Source: a virus. Taken from it: a DNA stretch of 20,083 nucleotides. Shown piece after piece: positions 14,089 through 20,083 of the stretch. How positions within the stretch are numbered: position 1 is the first letter of the stretch; every line of letters begins with the position of its first letter. The stretch spans positions 1-20,083 of IMG/VR virus record IMGVR_UViG_3300010375_000059, one strand, 5' to 3'. Made by a program: the position numbers and the translations under genes. The notes under the pieces are model-generated. The model saw only the letters and a program-made list of their open reading frames with translations. It was not told the DNA's origin and ran no database searches.

Positions 14089-14370
14089 ATGGATTCGAAG
14101 GAACTCAAACTTGCAAAAGATGGAATAGAAAAAAAGAGCCTGAAGCGGTTTCAAGATATTTTTTATATTGTTTCTAGTAACGACATGGCCGATCAATTGC
14201 ATATTAATCGGTCCCGGTTCCGTGCATTAATAAAGAATCCATTCCCAATGAGGGTGAGGGAGATATACAAAGTTTCCAAAATTCTTAATGTTCAAGCGGA
14301 GCAGATAAGCCAAATGATTCATTACCAATTGGAGAACCCCGCAAAAAGCGAGAGGGCCAAGGCAAAATAG
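14089..14370 (+). CDS. Small HTH regulator (Cro/XRE-like)
   Basis: This is a 93-residue protein. ATG 14089 is used because the longer reading would include the promoter element. The central part 'FYIVSSNDMADQLHINRSRF' with 'EIYKVSKILNVQAEQISQMI' has the helix spacing and hydrophobic pattern of a Cro/XRE-type HTH. The C-terminus is a basic tail 'KSERAKAK'. The palindrome immediately upstream suggests it controls itself, and perhaps the kinase-terpene synthase-regulator genes that follow 57 bases downstream. Confidence 0.68.
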   Translation: MDSKELKLAKDGIEKKSLKRFQDIFYIVSSNDMADQLHINRSRFRALIKNPFPMRVREIYKVSKILNVQAEQISQMIHYQLENPAKSERAKAK

Positions 14371-14427
14371 GTGTTTTCACGCTTATTTTTCCACATATTA
14401 AGTTAGATATTGCATTTTACCGTATTA

Positions 14428-15804
14428 ATGGAAGAGGTATTTCTAACTATGAAAAGTTTAAAAAATTGGTGGCTTTCGATGGTGCGTTCCGGCACGGAAA
14501 GTCTTTCTAGCCATGATCCTCAGAAGCGCGTAATTATCGGCGTCAATCGAATGTCGCTTACAGTGATCCTTCTTAACGTTACTGTGGGAACTTTTGTCTG
14601 GCTGGTCACAGGAAAAATAAGCATATTATTTGGGGTGACAGTAGAAACCTCGGCTTTGGCGTTACCTCTTGTACTTAATCGATATCGAAAGTACAATGGT
14701 GCGGCAATGTCGATTTATTTAACTATGTCTGTTGCAACGCTCTATTTTGGCTGTGCGCTAGGAAAGGCAATTGAATCGCAGCTAATGATAACCTATTTGA
14801 TTGGGGTTTCACTATTTATGTTTTCGCGAAGAATCTACAAAGCGGTCTGCATTCTTTCGTCTTTTCTTATCTTAATTTGTTTAGAGCTTAATTCGAAATA
14901 TGAGGTTATTGCTCCTATTAGGATGAATGTTTTCACTCAGGTTGCTGTGAGGTGGTCAGCATATCTTGCAATAATTATCTTAGTAATTATTACTTTTCAT
15001 CTATATTGGAAAAATGATCGAGCCTTGCGAAAAGAGTTGCAAAAATATGCAGATCAGGTAAAGGAAAATTTAGAAAAGGAAACTCGTGAGCATAAGAATA
15101 AAGATAAATTTATAACAAATGCTGGTCATGAAATAAAAGTATCTTTTCATAGTATCTTTGCGATCATAAGTATCTTGGAAAATGATCTGAAAAGAAATGG
15201 AGACATTAATAAGACAATTAAGGTTATTAACGATTTGAAAGCTGCGTGTAAAATTTCTCAAAGTATTAATGACAATATCATGCAGTTTGAAAAATATAAC
15301 GCAGGTATACCAACCATACCGAGAGATCAACTTTTCAATCCTAAAATCTTATTCGAAAGCATTGTAGACCTCTATAAATATGTCGCGATACGAAATAAAA
15401 TTGAGATAGAATGCGTCATCCTGGATATGCCAAAACATATCCGAAGCGACGATGTGATGATCCGACATATCTTGTCTAATTTGTTGCATAATGCTATTAA
15501 ATATGCGCCGAACAATTCGGTCGTCTTAGTGACATGTAAGATAAAGAATGACATATTAGTCTTCAGTGTTAAAGACAGCGGAGAAGGGATACCCAAGTCG
15601 GTAGATATTTTTGGTGCGTACGTAAGCCAGAATCCTGATGGGTTGGGAATAGGACTTTTTCTAGTAAAGGAATTGGTTACTAATCTTGAGGGTAAAATTG
15701 CTGTAGAAAGTGATGAAAACGGGACTATTTTTACAGTGTCTATCCCGTTGCATCCAATTAAATGTAATAAATCTGCAGTTTTACCTCAGAGTAACCTAAG
15801 TTAG
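14428..15804 (+). CDS. Membrane sensor histidine kinase
   Basis: This is a 458-residue protein counted from ATG 14428 (ATG 14449, with AGAGG upstream, is an equally plausible start). Six hydrophobic segments lie between about residues 42 and 195, with no large periplasmic loop, so it probably senses something in or at the membrane. A coiled linker leads to the H-box 'NAGHEIKVSFHSI' (His at 234), the N-box 'SNLLHNAIKY' (350-359), G1 'KDSGEGIP' (382-389) and G2 'DGLGIGLFLVKEL'. The proline usual after HEIRT is missing. The response regulator at 16878 is its obvious partner, with the terpene synthase between them. Confidence 0.88.
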   Translation: MEEVFLTMKSLKNWWLSMVRSGTESLSSHDPQKRVIIGVNRMSLTVILLNVTVGTFVWLVTGKISILFGVTVETSALALPLVLNRYRKYNGAAMSIYLTMSVATLYFGCALGKAIESQLMITYLIGVSLFMFSRRIYKAVCILSSFLILICLELNSKYEVIAPIRMNVFTQVAVRWSAYLAIIILVIITFHLYWKNDRALRKELQKYADQVKENLEKETREHKNKDKFITNAGHEIKVSFHSIFAIISILENDLKRNGDINKTIKVINDLKAACKISQSINDNIMQFEKYNAGIPTIPRDQLFNPKILFESIVDLYKYVAIRNKIEIECVILDMPKHIRSDDVMIRHILSNLLHNAIKYAPNNSVVLVTCKIKNDILVFSVKDSGEGIPKSVDIFGAYVSQNPDGLGIGLFLVKELVTNLEGKIAVESDENGTIFTVSIPLHPIKCNKSAVLPQSNLS

Positions 15805-15889
15805 ACAAAGAGTAATGCTCTTAAATGTGAACGTTTATGGGTTATGTCCAGATAAATCTTTAGATTCGGGGTAATTAAACCTTTCCTAT

Positions 15890-16885
15890 ATGCATCTCTA
15901 TAGAATCCCCGTTCTATATTGCCCATTCGATGGTGCAATTCATCCACAGGTAAATGAAATCGAAGAACATACACTGCAATGGCTGTTGGATTTTAAGCTG
16001 GTTGACAATCACAATACATTTATTAAATATAAGCGAAACAAATTTCCGCAATTCATTGCACGGACATTTCCAGAGGGCGATTTTATAGATATTTGTACTT
16101 GGTGTGATCTGAATAGTTTGCTTTTTATCGTTGATGATTTCTTTGATGCAAACCATGTAATAAAAGACAAGCAATCGTTTAAACAGTTTCAAGGAAAAAT
16201 TATGGAAATTCTCCTTTACCATAAAAATTTTGCAATTGAGGATGGGCCAATATTTGTTGCATTTAGCGATATTTGGGAACGACTTTGTTTAAGGTCTTCT
16301 TCAAAATGGCAATCTAAATTCATAGGTTGTATAAAGAAAATGTTTGAAGGGCTCTATTGGCAATTTAAAAATATAAGTCTTGGAATTTATCCGGCCTATG
16401 AAGATTACTTGGAAATAAGGCAATATTTGGGGGCGTCGCACCTCTCTACCGACAGTTTAGAATTAACTGGCAAAATATATTTGTCAGAAACGGTTTATCG
16501 AAATTCAACTGTACGCAGATTGACTGAAATTAGCAGAAACTGCGTTTGCTTTGCTAATGATCTGTTTTCCCTGAGTAAGGAAAAAGACGAGTCACAAAAC
16601 TCCGGCGAATATAATCTTGTAGGCGTAATGAAACGCAAATTTAATCTTTCATGGGAGGAAGCCATTAAGAAAGCCGCTGACCTCCATGACGATCTTGTTC
16701 GCAAGTTCATTGGTCTAACGCCACAAGCCTATGTTTTTGATGAAAACACTAATAAAACCCTGGCAAAATATATTCGGGCGTTACAGATACAGATGATAGC
16801 GAATATTGAATGGTCAACCACAGAGACAGACAGGTATCCACATATATATAGCAATCACACAGAAGAAATTAAATTACATGATTAA
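15890..16885 (+). CDS. Class I terpene synthase (terpene cyclase)
   Basis: This 331-residue protein has the usual length for bacterial terpene cyclases, which ionise a prenyl diphosphate with Mg2+ and cyclise it. Visible hallmarks in order are the aspartate-rich DDFFD (82-86), the effector region 'EIRQYLGAS' with diphosphate-sensor Arg177 and G181-A182, the NSE triad NDLFSLSKE (223-231: N223, S227, E231) and the C-terminal RY pair (315-316) in 'TETDRYPHIY'. All catalytic positions are intact, so activity is expected. The product cannot be told from sequence. No prenyl transferase or tailoring enzyme lies in the window, so substrate must come from the host. It overlaps the response regulator by 8 bases. 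Confidence 0.92.
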   Translation: MHLYRIPVLYCPFDGAIHPQVNEIEEHTLQWLLDFKLVDNHNTFIKYKRNKFPQFIARTFPEGDFIDICTWCDLNSLLFIVDDFFDANHVIKDKQSFKQFQGKIMEILLYHKNFAIEDGPIFVAFSDIWERLCLRSSSKWQSKFIGCIKKMFEGLYWQFKNISLGIYPAYEDYLEIRQYLGASHLSTDSLELTGKIYLSETVYRNSTVRRLTEISRNCVCFANDLFSLSKEKDESQNSGEYNLVGVMKRKFNLSWEEAIKKAADLHDDLVRKFIGLTPQAYVFDENTNKTLAKYIRALQIQMIANIEWSTTETDRYPHIYSNHTEEIKLHD

Positions 16886-17495
16886 AACGGAAATAAATAT
16901 TAATAAGATCTTGATTGCAGATGATCATCTAACCGTTGCATTTGGCCTTAAAGGACTAATTGAGAGTTATTTTGGATATACTAATATTGAAAGTGTTAGG
17001 AGTTGCAGTAAAATAATGGAAGAACTGAAGTCTCATGAATATACACACTTAATATTAGATATTGGCTTGTCGGATGGGTCTGCAATGGAAATCCTTCCTA
17101 ACATAAGAAAATTGTACCCCTCCTTGCATATCATGGTTTATTCGGCTAAACCTGCCGCCGCATATAAGAAAGCATTTGCTAAGTATGGAATACAGCATTA
17201 TTTATCGAAGGAGGAAGAAATAGAGGCAACAAATAGCGGGTTACGTAGTTTTTTCAGCAATCATCCAATGCGCTTAGTTGAATCAACTGAAAACCCTTTT
17301 TCGAAACTTTCACCTAGAGAATTGGAAGTATTTTCATATCTTATTGAAGGCAAAAGTGGGAATGAGATTGCGGCTGCACTGGGTTTAGCCAAAAATACTG
17401 TATCAGTTTATAGAGGGAACATCCATGAGAAAACAGAGACTAAAAATGTGGCAGAGTTGATTAATTTAGCCATTGCGTATAATATGTTAGATTAG
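16878..17495 (+). CDS. NarL/FixJ-type response regulator
   Basis: This 205-residue protein starts at ATG 16878, eight bases before the terpene synthase stop; the frame continues upstream, but the receiver begins here. The receiver domain (~10-125) has D15/D16, the phospho-acceptor D61 in 'LILDIGLSDGS', S89 and K111. The LuxR-type HTH (~143-205) has 'LSPRELEVFSYLIEGKSGNE' and 'LAKNTVSVYRGNIHEKTETK'. The overlap implies translational coupling with the terpene synthase. With the kinase encoded upstream, this makes a complete two-component system around the biosynthetic gene. Confidence 0.88.
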   Translation: MIKTEININKILIADDHLTVAFGLKGLIESYFGYTNIESVRSCSKIMEELKSHEYTHLILDIGLSDGSAMEILPNIRKLYPSLHIMVYSAKPAAAYKKAFAKYGIQHYLSKEEEIEATNSGLRSFFSNHPMRLVESTENPFSKLSPRELEVFSYLIEGKSGNEIAAALGLAKNTVSVYRGNIHEKTETKNVAELINLAIAYNMLD

Positions 17496-17722
17496 TTTTT
17501 ATCAGGTAGCTTTTCCAGCATGGATAATGCTATCATCATTTTTTGAAGTAAGGCATTACATACCTTTTTGTTTTCTCTGCTACTACTTTCCTGCAAACAA
17601 ACTGACAAATCGGGAGTAACTTACAGCAAATGACGGAGCAAGATATTCACCACGCGTCCCTTTTCCACTAACATATATTCTTTTACTAAATTTTGCTAAC
17701 ACCTGGATTTGAGGTTTGATGT

Positions 17723-18025
17723 ATGGAAAAGACATACACCCTCAAAAAATTCTTCCGCCACCCGTCCTACTTTATTATGGATGGTCAGGAAGTGGTTGGC
17801 AAAGCCTTGTTTGATCATCAAGAAGGAAACTGGTTGGTAGTTAACGACGTGGGCAAACGAGTAGCAACGGCGACCAAAAAAGAAAACATTATTTTCGTTT
17901 TCAAGATTCACAAAAACCGGGTTCCGGTTCCAAGAATGCACCCTCTATGTGAATACTGCCCTTTACATAAAGTAGATACGGCAACTAGAAAACAAATACG
18001 TCGCAAAGCGGTCAATAAAAGTTAA
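17723..18025 (+). CDS. Small protein with HxxCxxCxxH motif
   Basis: This is a 100-residue protein. The first ~65 residues alternate strands and turns ('FFRHPSYFIMDGQEVVGKAL', 'NWLVVNDVGKRVATATKKEN'). Then 'RMHPLCEYCPLHK' places H73, C76, C79 and H82 at even three-residue steps, a possible metal site. The last 20 residues are basic ('TRKQIRRKAVNKS'). No family recognised. It is preceded by 227 bases without a gene (one weak inverted repeat AGCAT/ATGCT at about 17518-17532 before a T-run, perhaps ending the regulator transcript). Confidence 0.6.
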   Translation: MEKTYTLKKFFRHPSYFIMDGQEVVGKALFDHQEGNWLVVNDVGKRVATATKKENIIFVFKIHKNRVPVPRMHPLCEYCPLHKVDTATRKQIRRKAVNKS

Positions 18026-18094
18026 TAAGTGAAGTGTTCGAACTATATCAACTTATCCCCTGGTAAAGGAAACAGAACAGGGTAAAAAAGCGAT

Positions 18095-18114
18095 GACCTG
18101 CCACGAGGCAGGTC
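18095..18114. terminator. Strong hairpin, possible bidirectional terminator
   Basis: A perfect 8-bp stem GACCTGCC/GGCAGGTC closes an ACGA loop 70 bases after the 17723-18025 stop. On the plus strand it is followed by GTTAATATTT, and on the minus strand by ATCGCTTTTTT. It could end the plus-strand small gene and back up the minus-strand small RNA terminator. Confidence 0.5.
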
Positions 18115-18145
18115 GTTAATATTTAGGCAGGTATATAACCTCCAT

Positions 18146-18227
18146 AAAAAATCCCCGAGTATAAGTTGCGCCTACATTCGGGGATGCACTAATCAAATAC
18201 CATAACCATTAAACCTTATCCTATTAG
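18146..18227 (-). ncRNA. Predicted 82-nt small RNA, copy 2
   Basis: On the minus strand, TTTG, 20 bases, TATTATAG (18232-18239), four bases, then the 42-bp repeat starting at 18227: the same geometry as copy 1. The repeat runs into the hairpin ATCCCCGA/TCGGGGAT (18151-18158 with 18178-18185) and a T-run (18146-18151). The predicted RNA is ~82 nt. The same six-codon frame lies at 18209-18189. No minus-strand gene follows (17723-18025 is on the other strand), so here it cannot be a leader and is more likely a free sRNA. Confidence 0.58.
18186..18227. repeat. 42-bp perfect direct repeat, copy 2
   Basis: It is identical to 13884-13925 and in the same orientation, 4302 bases further on. The two copies enclose the HTH, histidine kinase, terpene synthase, response regulator and small Cys/His protein genes. 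The remainder of 18026-18385 holds only hairpins and AT-rich sequence. Confidence 0.93.
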
Positions 18228-18337
18228 GCTACTATAATACGGGGTTTTTTGGATTGGACCAAAAATCTCGTATGAACCATAGATTTTATATTTATAATAA
18301 TATAAGTGAAAATACTTATAACACTATTTCCTGACAC

Positions 18338-18366
18338 AAAAAAAGCGCACCATTTAGATGCGCTTT
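18338..18366 (-). terminator. Intrinsic terminator of the integrase gene
   Basis: On the minus strand AAAGCGCA and TGCGCTTT (18359-18366 and 18342-18349) form an 8-bp stem followed by a run of seven T. It begins ~20 bases after the integrase stop. The A/T ends make it partly bidirectional. Confidence 0.85.
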
Positions 18367-18385
18367 AGATGCCTATTACCTGACG

Positions 18386-19852
18386 TTATGCTGCCAACAT
18401 TGTTAGATGTTGTCCGGTGGGTACCATGCGTTCTGCCTTGCAGGGAAAACACGGTACACGCTGAATGCAAACAATCATAAATGCGGAGAGAGGTGGGACG
18501 CAAGGACTGGAATGTGGTAGGCTTAATTGCCTTGGAGCAGCTCCAAAATGATTATCTGCTGTTTTAATTGTTTCATGACTCCTTTGACGTTTACGTAAAT
18601 CATAAATCCTTTTCACCATTTCTTCGGTAGTATGGTTGGCAGCAGCAGCGGCGGCTTCTGATCCGAATTTGTCAACCAAATCCGTTAGGTTAGTGTGTTT
18701 CAATTCATACGGGCGAACATTAATTCCAAGCTCTTCTACCACATATTTACGCCAACGCTTATTAATGTTATCTGGACGTATCGGCTTATCTCCTGGCCGG
18801 AACCCACGGCTAAAAAGATATTGCCCCGGTTTGCATTCCTTTAAAGCGCGTTCCCAAAATTGCTTGGCTATTTCCTTTATAGTTATTGTGACGGGGGCAT
18901 TTTGCCCTCCTTTGAGTACCGTATTTTCGACTATATTATTTTCAAGATGTACACCAATGTCCTGGACTAAAAGTAATTCGGTTTCGCGGGCTGAAGAATG
19001 AAAGAATATGTTTATGAAGGTTGCAAAATCAGGGTCGCGTTTCCATAAATGCGTGTCAATAATTTCACGTTGTTCCTGAGTAAAGCCAATGGGATCGGCT
19101 GTTTTCCAAGGCAAATCTTCCAAACCATGACAGGGATTAGTCAAGAGTATCTTTTTCTTTTTGAAAATATTGAAGTGCATGGATAAATAATCTTTGGCTC
19201 TATTCTTTTGGTAATTTGACCATTTAAAAACTGTCTCTTTTTTTGTTATAGGGTGAAAACCTTTAGCTATAGTATATGTCTTTTCGAGTATGGTATCTAT
19301 ATGCTGAGGGGTTATGTCCTCAATGGATAAATCATGGTATTTAAGGATTCTTATTGCTGGATAAACCCGGGTCATGTACCCTCCTATATCAATTTTGGCT
19401 TTATGAACCCATGTAGCTTTTTTATAGGCCCATTCCAATGAAAAAAGAAGATCACTCTTGCGGGTTATAGTCTCATCCTCTTTTCCGGCAATCCTGGTAC
19501 TATTGTCTGTATTACTGTCAACTTCAATAGGATCGGAGGCTATCGGTTCAATTTTGCCCGTAAAAGGATTTAGGCCGTTTTTCAAATCATCTATAGTATC
19601 AATTAGAAGCTGCCGGGCGGCGTCCTGCCTTGCATGAAGCGTTTTATACTTGTTTCCTGCCCGCCATTTAACTTCCATTACGCCCCGTACGGGGTGATGG
19701 AACGTAAATTTTATGAACCAGTCCCGTTTAACACTTGCTTTTGAGGATTCCCAATTTGAAGGATTAATGTACGGTTGAGTGAATTTGCAGCCGTTGGAAA
19801 GGGTGGTGTACGCTGTGGAGCGGTCTTGTTTTTTGGTCTCTTTTTTAGCCAT
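18386..19852 (-). CDS. Tyrosine recombinase / phage integrase
   Basis: This is a 488-residue protein from ATG 19852; a GTG 27 bases upstream would add nine residues. Residues ~130-240 hold a SAM-like core-binding domain, and residues ~255-430 the catalytic domain. Visible catalytic positions are R289 in 'FFHSSARETELLLV', K385-H386 in 'RPYELKHTNLTDL' (canonical HxLRH here reads YELKH), H407 in 'AANHTTEEM' and the nucleophile Y417 in 'VKRIYDL'. KHT boxes are common in recombinases of this phylum. A ~55-residue tail after residue 433 is Pro/Cys-containing ('PCFPCKAERM') and unlike typical ends. It probably integrates the phage at the adjacent tRNA-Gln. Confidence 0.88.
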   Translation of the reverse strand: MAKKETKKQDRSTAYTTLSNGCKFTQPYINPSNWESSKASVKRDWFIKFTFHHPVRGVMEVKWRAGNKYKTLHARQDAARQLLIDTIDDLKNGLNPFTGKIEPIASDPIEVDSNTDNSTRIAGKEDETITRKSDLLFSLEWAYKKATWVHKAKIDIGGYMTRVYPAIRILKYHDLSIEDITPQHIDTILEKTYTIAKGFHPITKKETVFKWSNYQKNRAKDYLSMHFNIFKKKKILLTNPCHGLEDLPWKTADPIGFTQEQREIIDTHLWKRDPDFATFINIFFHSSARETELLLVQDIGVHLENNIVENTVLKGGQNAPVTITIKEIAKQFWERALKECKPGQYLFSRGFRPGDKPIRPDNINKRWRKYVVEELGINVRPYELKHTNLTDLVDKFGSEAAAAAANHTTEEMVKRIYDLRKRQRSHETIKTADNHFGAAPRQLSLPHSSPCVPPLSAFMIVCIQRVPCFPCKAERMVPTGQHLTMLAA

Positions 19853-19884
19853 TTTAGTGCATTTAATGCCCAGCGACACCCTTG

Positions 19885-19908
19885 TAACCGGGCGTCTAAC
19901 CGGGCGTT
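19885..19908. repeat. 12-bp tandem repeat upstream of the integrase
   Basis: TAACCGGGCGTC and TAACCGGGCGTT stand head to tail, 11 of 12 bases identical. They are flanked by the inverted pair GTGCATTT (19857-19864) and AAATGCAC (19915-19922). Position between the integrase start and the tRNA suggests arm-type binding sites for the integrase or an excision factor, or an operator for the integrase gene. Confidence 0.7.
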
Positions 19909-19936
19909 TTAGAAAAATGCACGTAAAGCAAAGAGC

Positions 19937-19977
19937 AAAAAAACGGCTAGAACCTGTATTGCTACTGCATTCTAGCC
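19937..19977 (-). terminator. Intrinsic terminator after tRNA-Gln
   Basis: On the minus strand GGCTAGAA and TTCTAGCC (19970-19977 and 19945-19952) pair over 8 bp with a 17-base loop, followed by G and seven T. It lies 15 bases past the tRNA 3' end and separates tRNA transcription from the integrase. Confidence 0.8.
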
Positions 19978-19992
19978 ATTGTTAACTTAATG

Positions 19993-20063
19993 TTGCCCGA
20001 CCTGGATTCGAACCAAGACAAACAGAACCAAAATCTGTCGTACTACCATTATACTATCGGGCA
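19993..20063 (-). tRNA. tRNA-Gln (anticodon TTG)
   Basis: This is a 71-nt cloverleaf. Acceptor stem TGCCCGA/TCGGGCA with discriminator A, D arm region 'TAGTATAATGGTAGTAC', anticodon stem ACAGA/TCTGT around loop TTTTGGT (anticodon TTG), T loop 'GGTTCGAATCC'. CCA is not encoded in full (CA follows). Its 3' end faces the integrase, the usual arrangement when a phage has integrated into the 3' part of a tRNA gene and restored it. The sequence right of 20063 is probably host. Confidence 0.93.
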
Positions 20064-20083
20064 ATCCGTCCTTTAACTTGGCC

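Noticed and set aside
16495-16710. Reverse-strand frames inside the terpene synthase and kinase genes
   Set aside because: Both host genes carry all family motifs on the plus strand, so the reverse frames are incidental.
13884-18227. The 42-bp repeats as a CRISPR remnant
   Set aside because: Only two copies exist, 4.3 kb apart with genes between, there are no spacers and no cas genes, and each copy is joined to its own promoter and terminator.

Overview
The window looks like the right-hand end of a contractile-tailed (P2/Mu-like) prophage integrated beside a tRNA-Gln gene in a Bacteroidota genome, most likely of the Chitinophagaceae type. The lineage is inferred from several signs: promoter elements of the form TAnnTTTG with an upstream TTTG/TTG, few Shine-Dalgarno sequences, signal peptides ending in 'AQ', FecR/STN-type surface-signalling domains, and a tyrosine recombinase with a KHT box. 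No close relative could be checked.

Layout. 1-4804 (+) is a tightly overlapping tail module: the end of a gpD-like protein, gpV spike, gp25/gpW with a long extension, gpJ, gpI, a small fibre protein and a collar-type fibre. Three consecutive baseplate genes start with GTG and the collar fibre starts with TTG. 4806-6332 is a long fibre with adhesin-like repeats, a more AT-rich composition and, oddly, an N-terminal signal peptide. 6339-7735 is a lysis cassette: two tiny membrane proteins, a lipoprotein with a C-terminal membrane anchor (candidate single-protein spanin) and a GH23-like lysozyme. 7772-9050 is a small lysogeny-type switch: an XRE repressor facing three small (+) genes, with an operator overlapping the divergent promoters.

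9156-13620 (-) is a seven-gene block of exported or signalling-related proteins: two secreted paralogues flanking a protein that resembles only region 2 of an ECF sigma factor, a secreted FecR-like protein without a membrane anchor, an unknown basic protein, a lipoprotein and a lone STN/DUF4974-like protein. It looks like a rearranged sigma/FecR/TonB signalling set without the transporter.

13858-18227 is a cargo segment bounded by two copies of a perfect 42-bp direct repeat. On the minus strand each copy follows a promoter-like element at the same spacing and leads into a different intrinsic terminator hairpin, so each is predicted to encode a 68- or 82-nt small RNA with an identical 5' part. 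Between them lie an HTH regulator with a palindromic operator, a six-TM histidine kinase, a class I terpene synthase and a NarL-type response regulator whose start overlaps the synthase stop. A small protein with an HxxCxxCxxH motif follows. The kinase-synthase-regulator arrangement implies sensor-controlled terpene production carried by a prophage.

18386-19852 (-) is the integrase, preceded by 12-bp tandem repeats. The tRNA-Gln at 19993-20063 points its 3' end at the integrase, as expected for a tRNA attachment site. The other phage end, the head genes and the second att copy lie outside the window.
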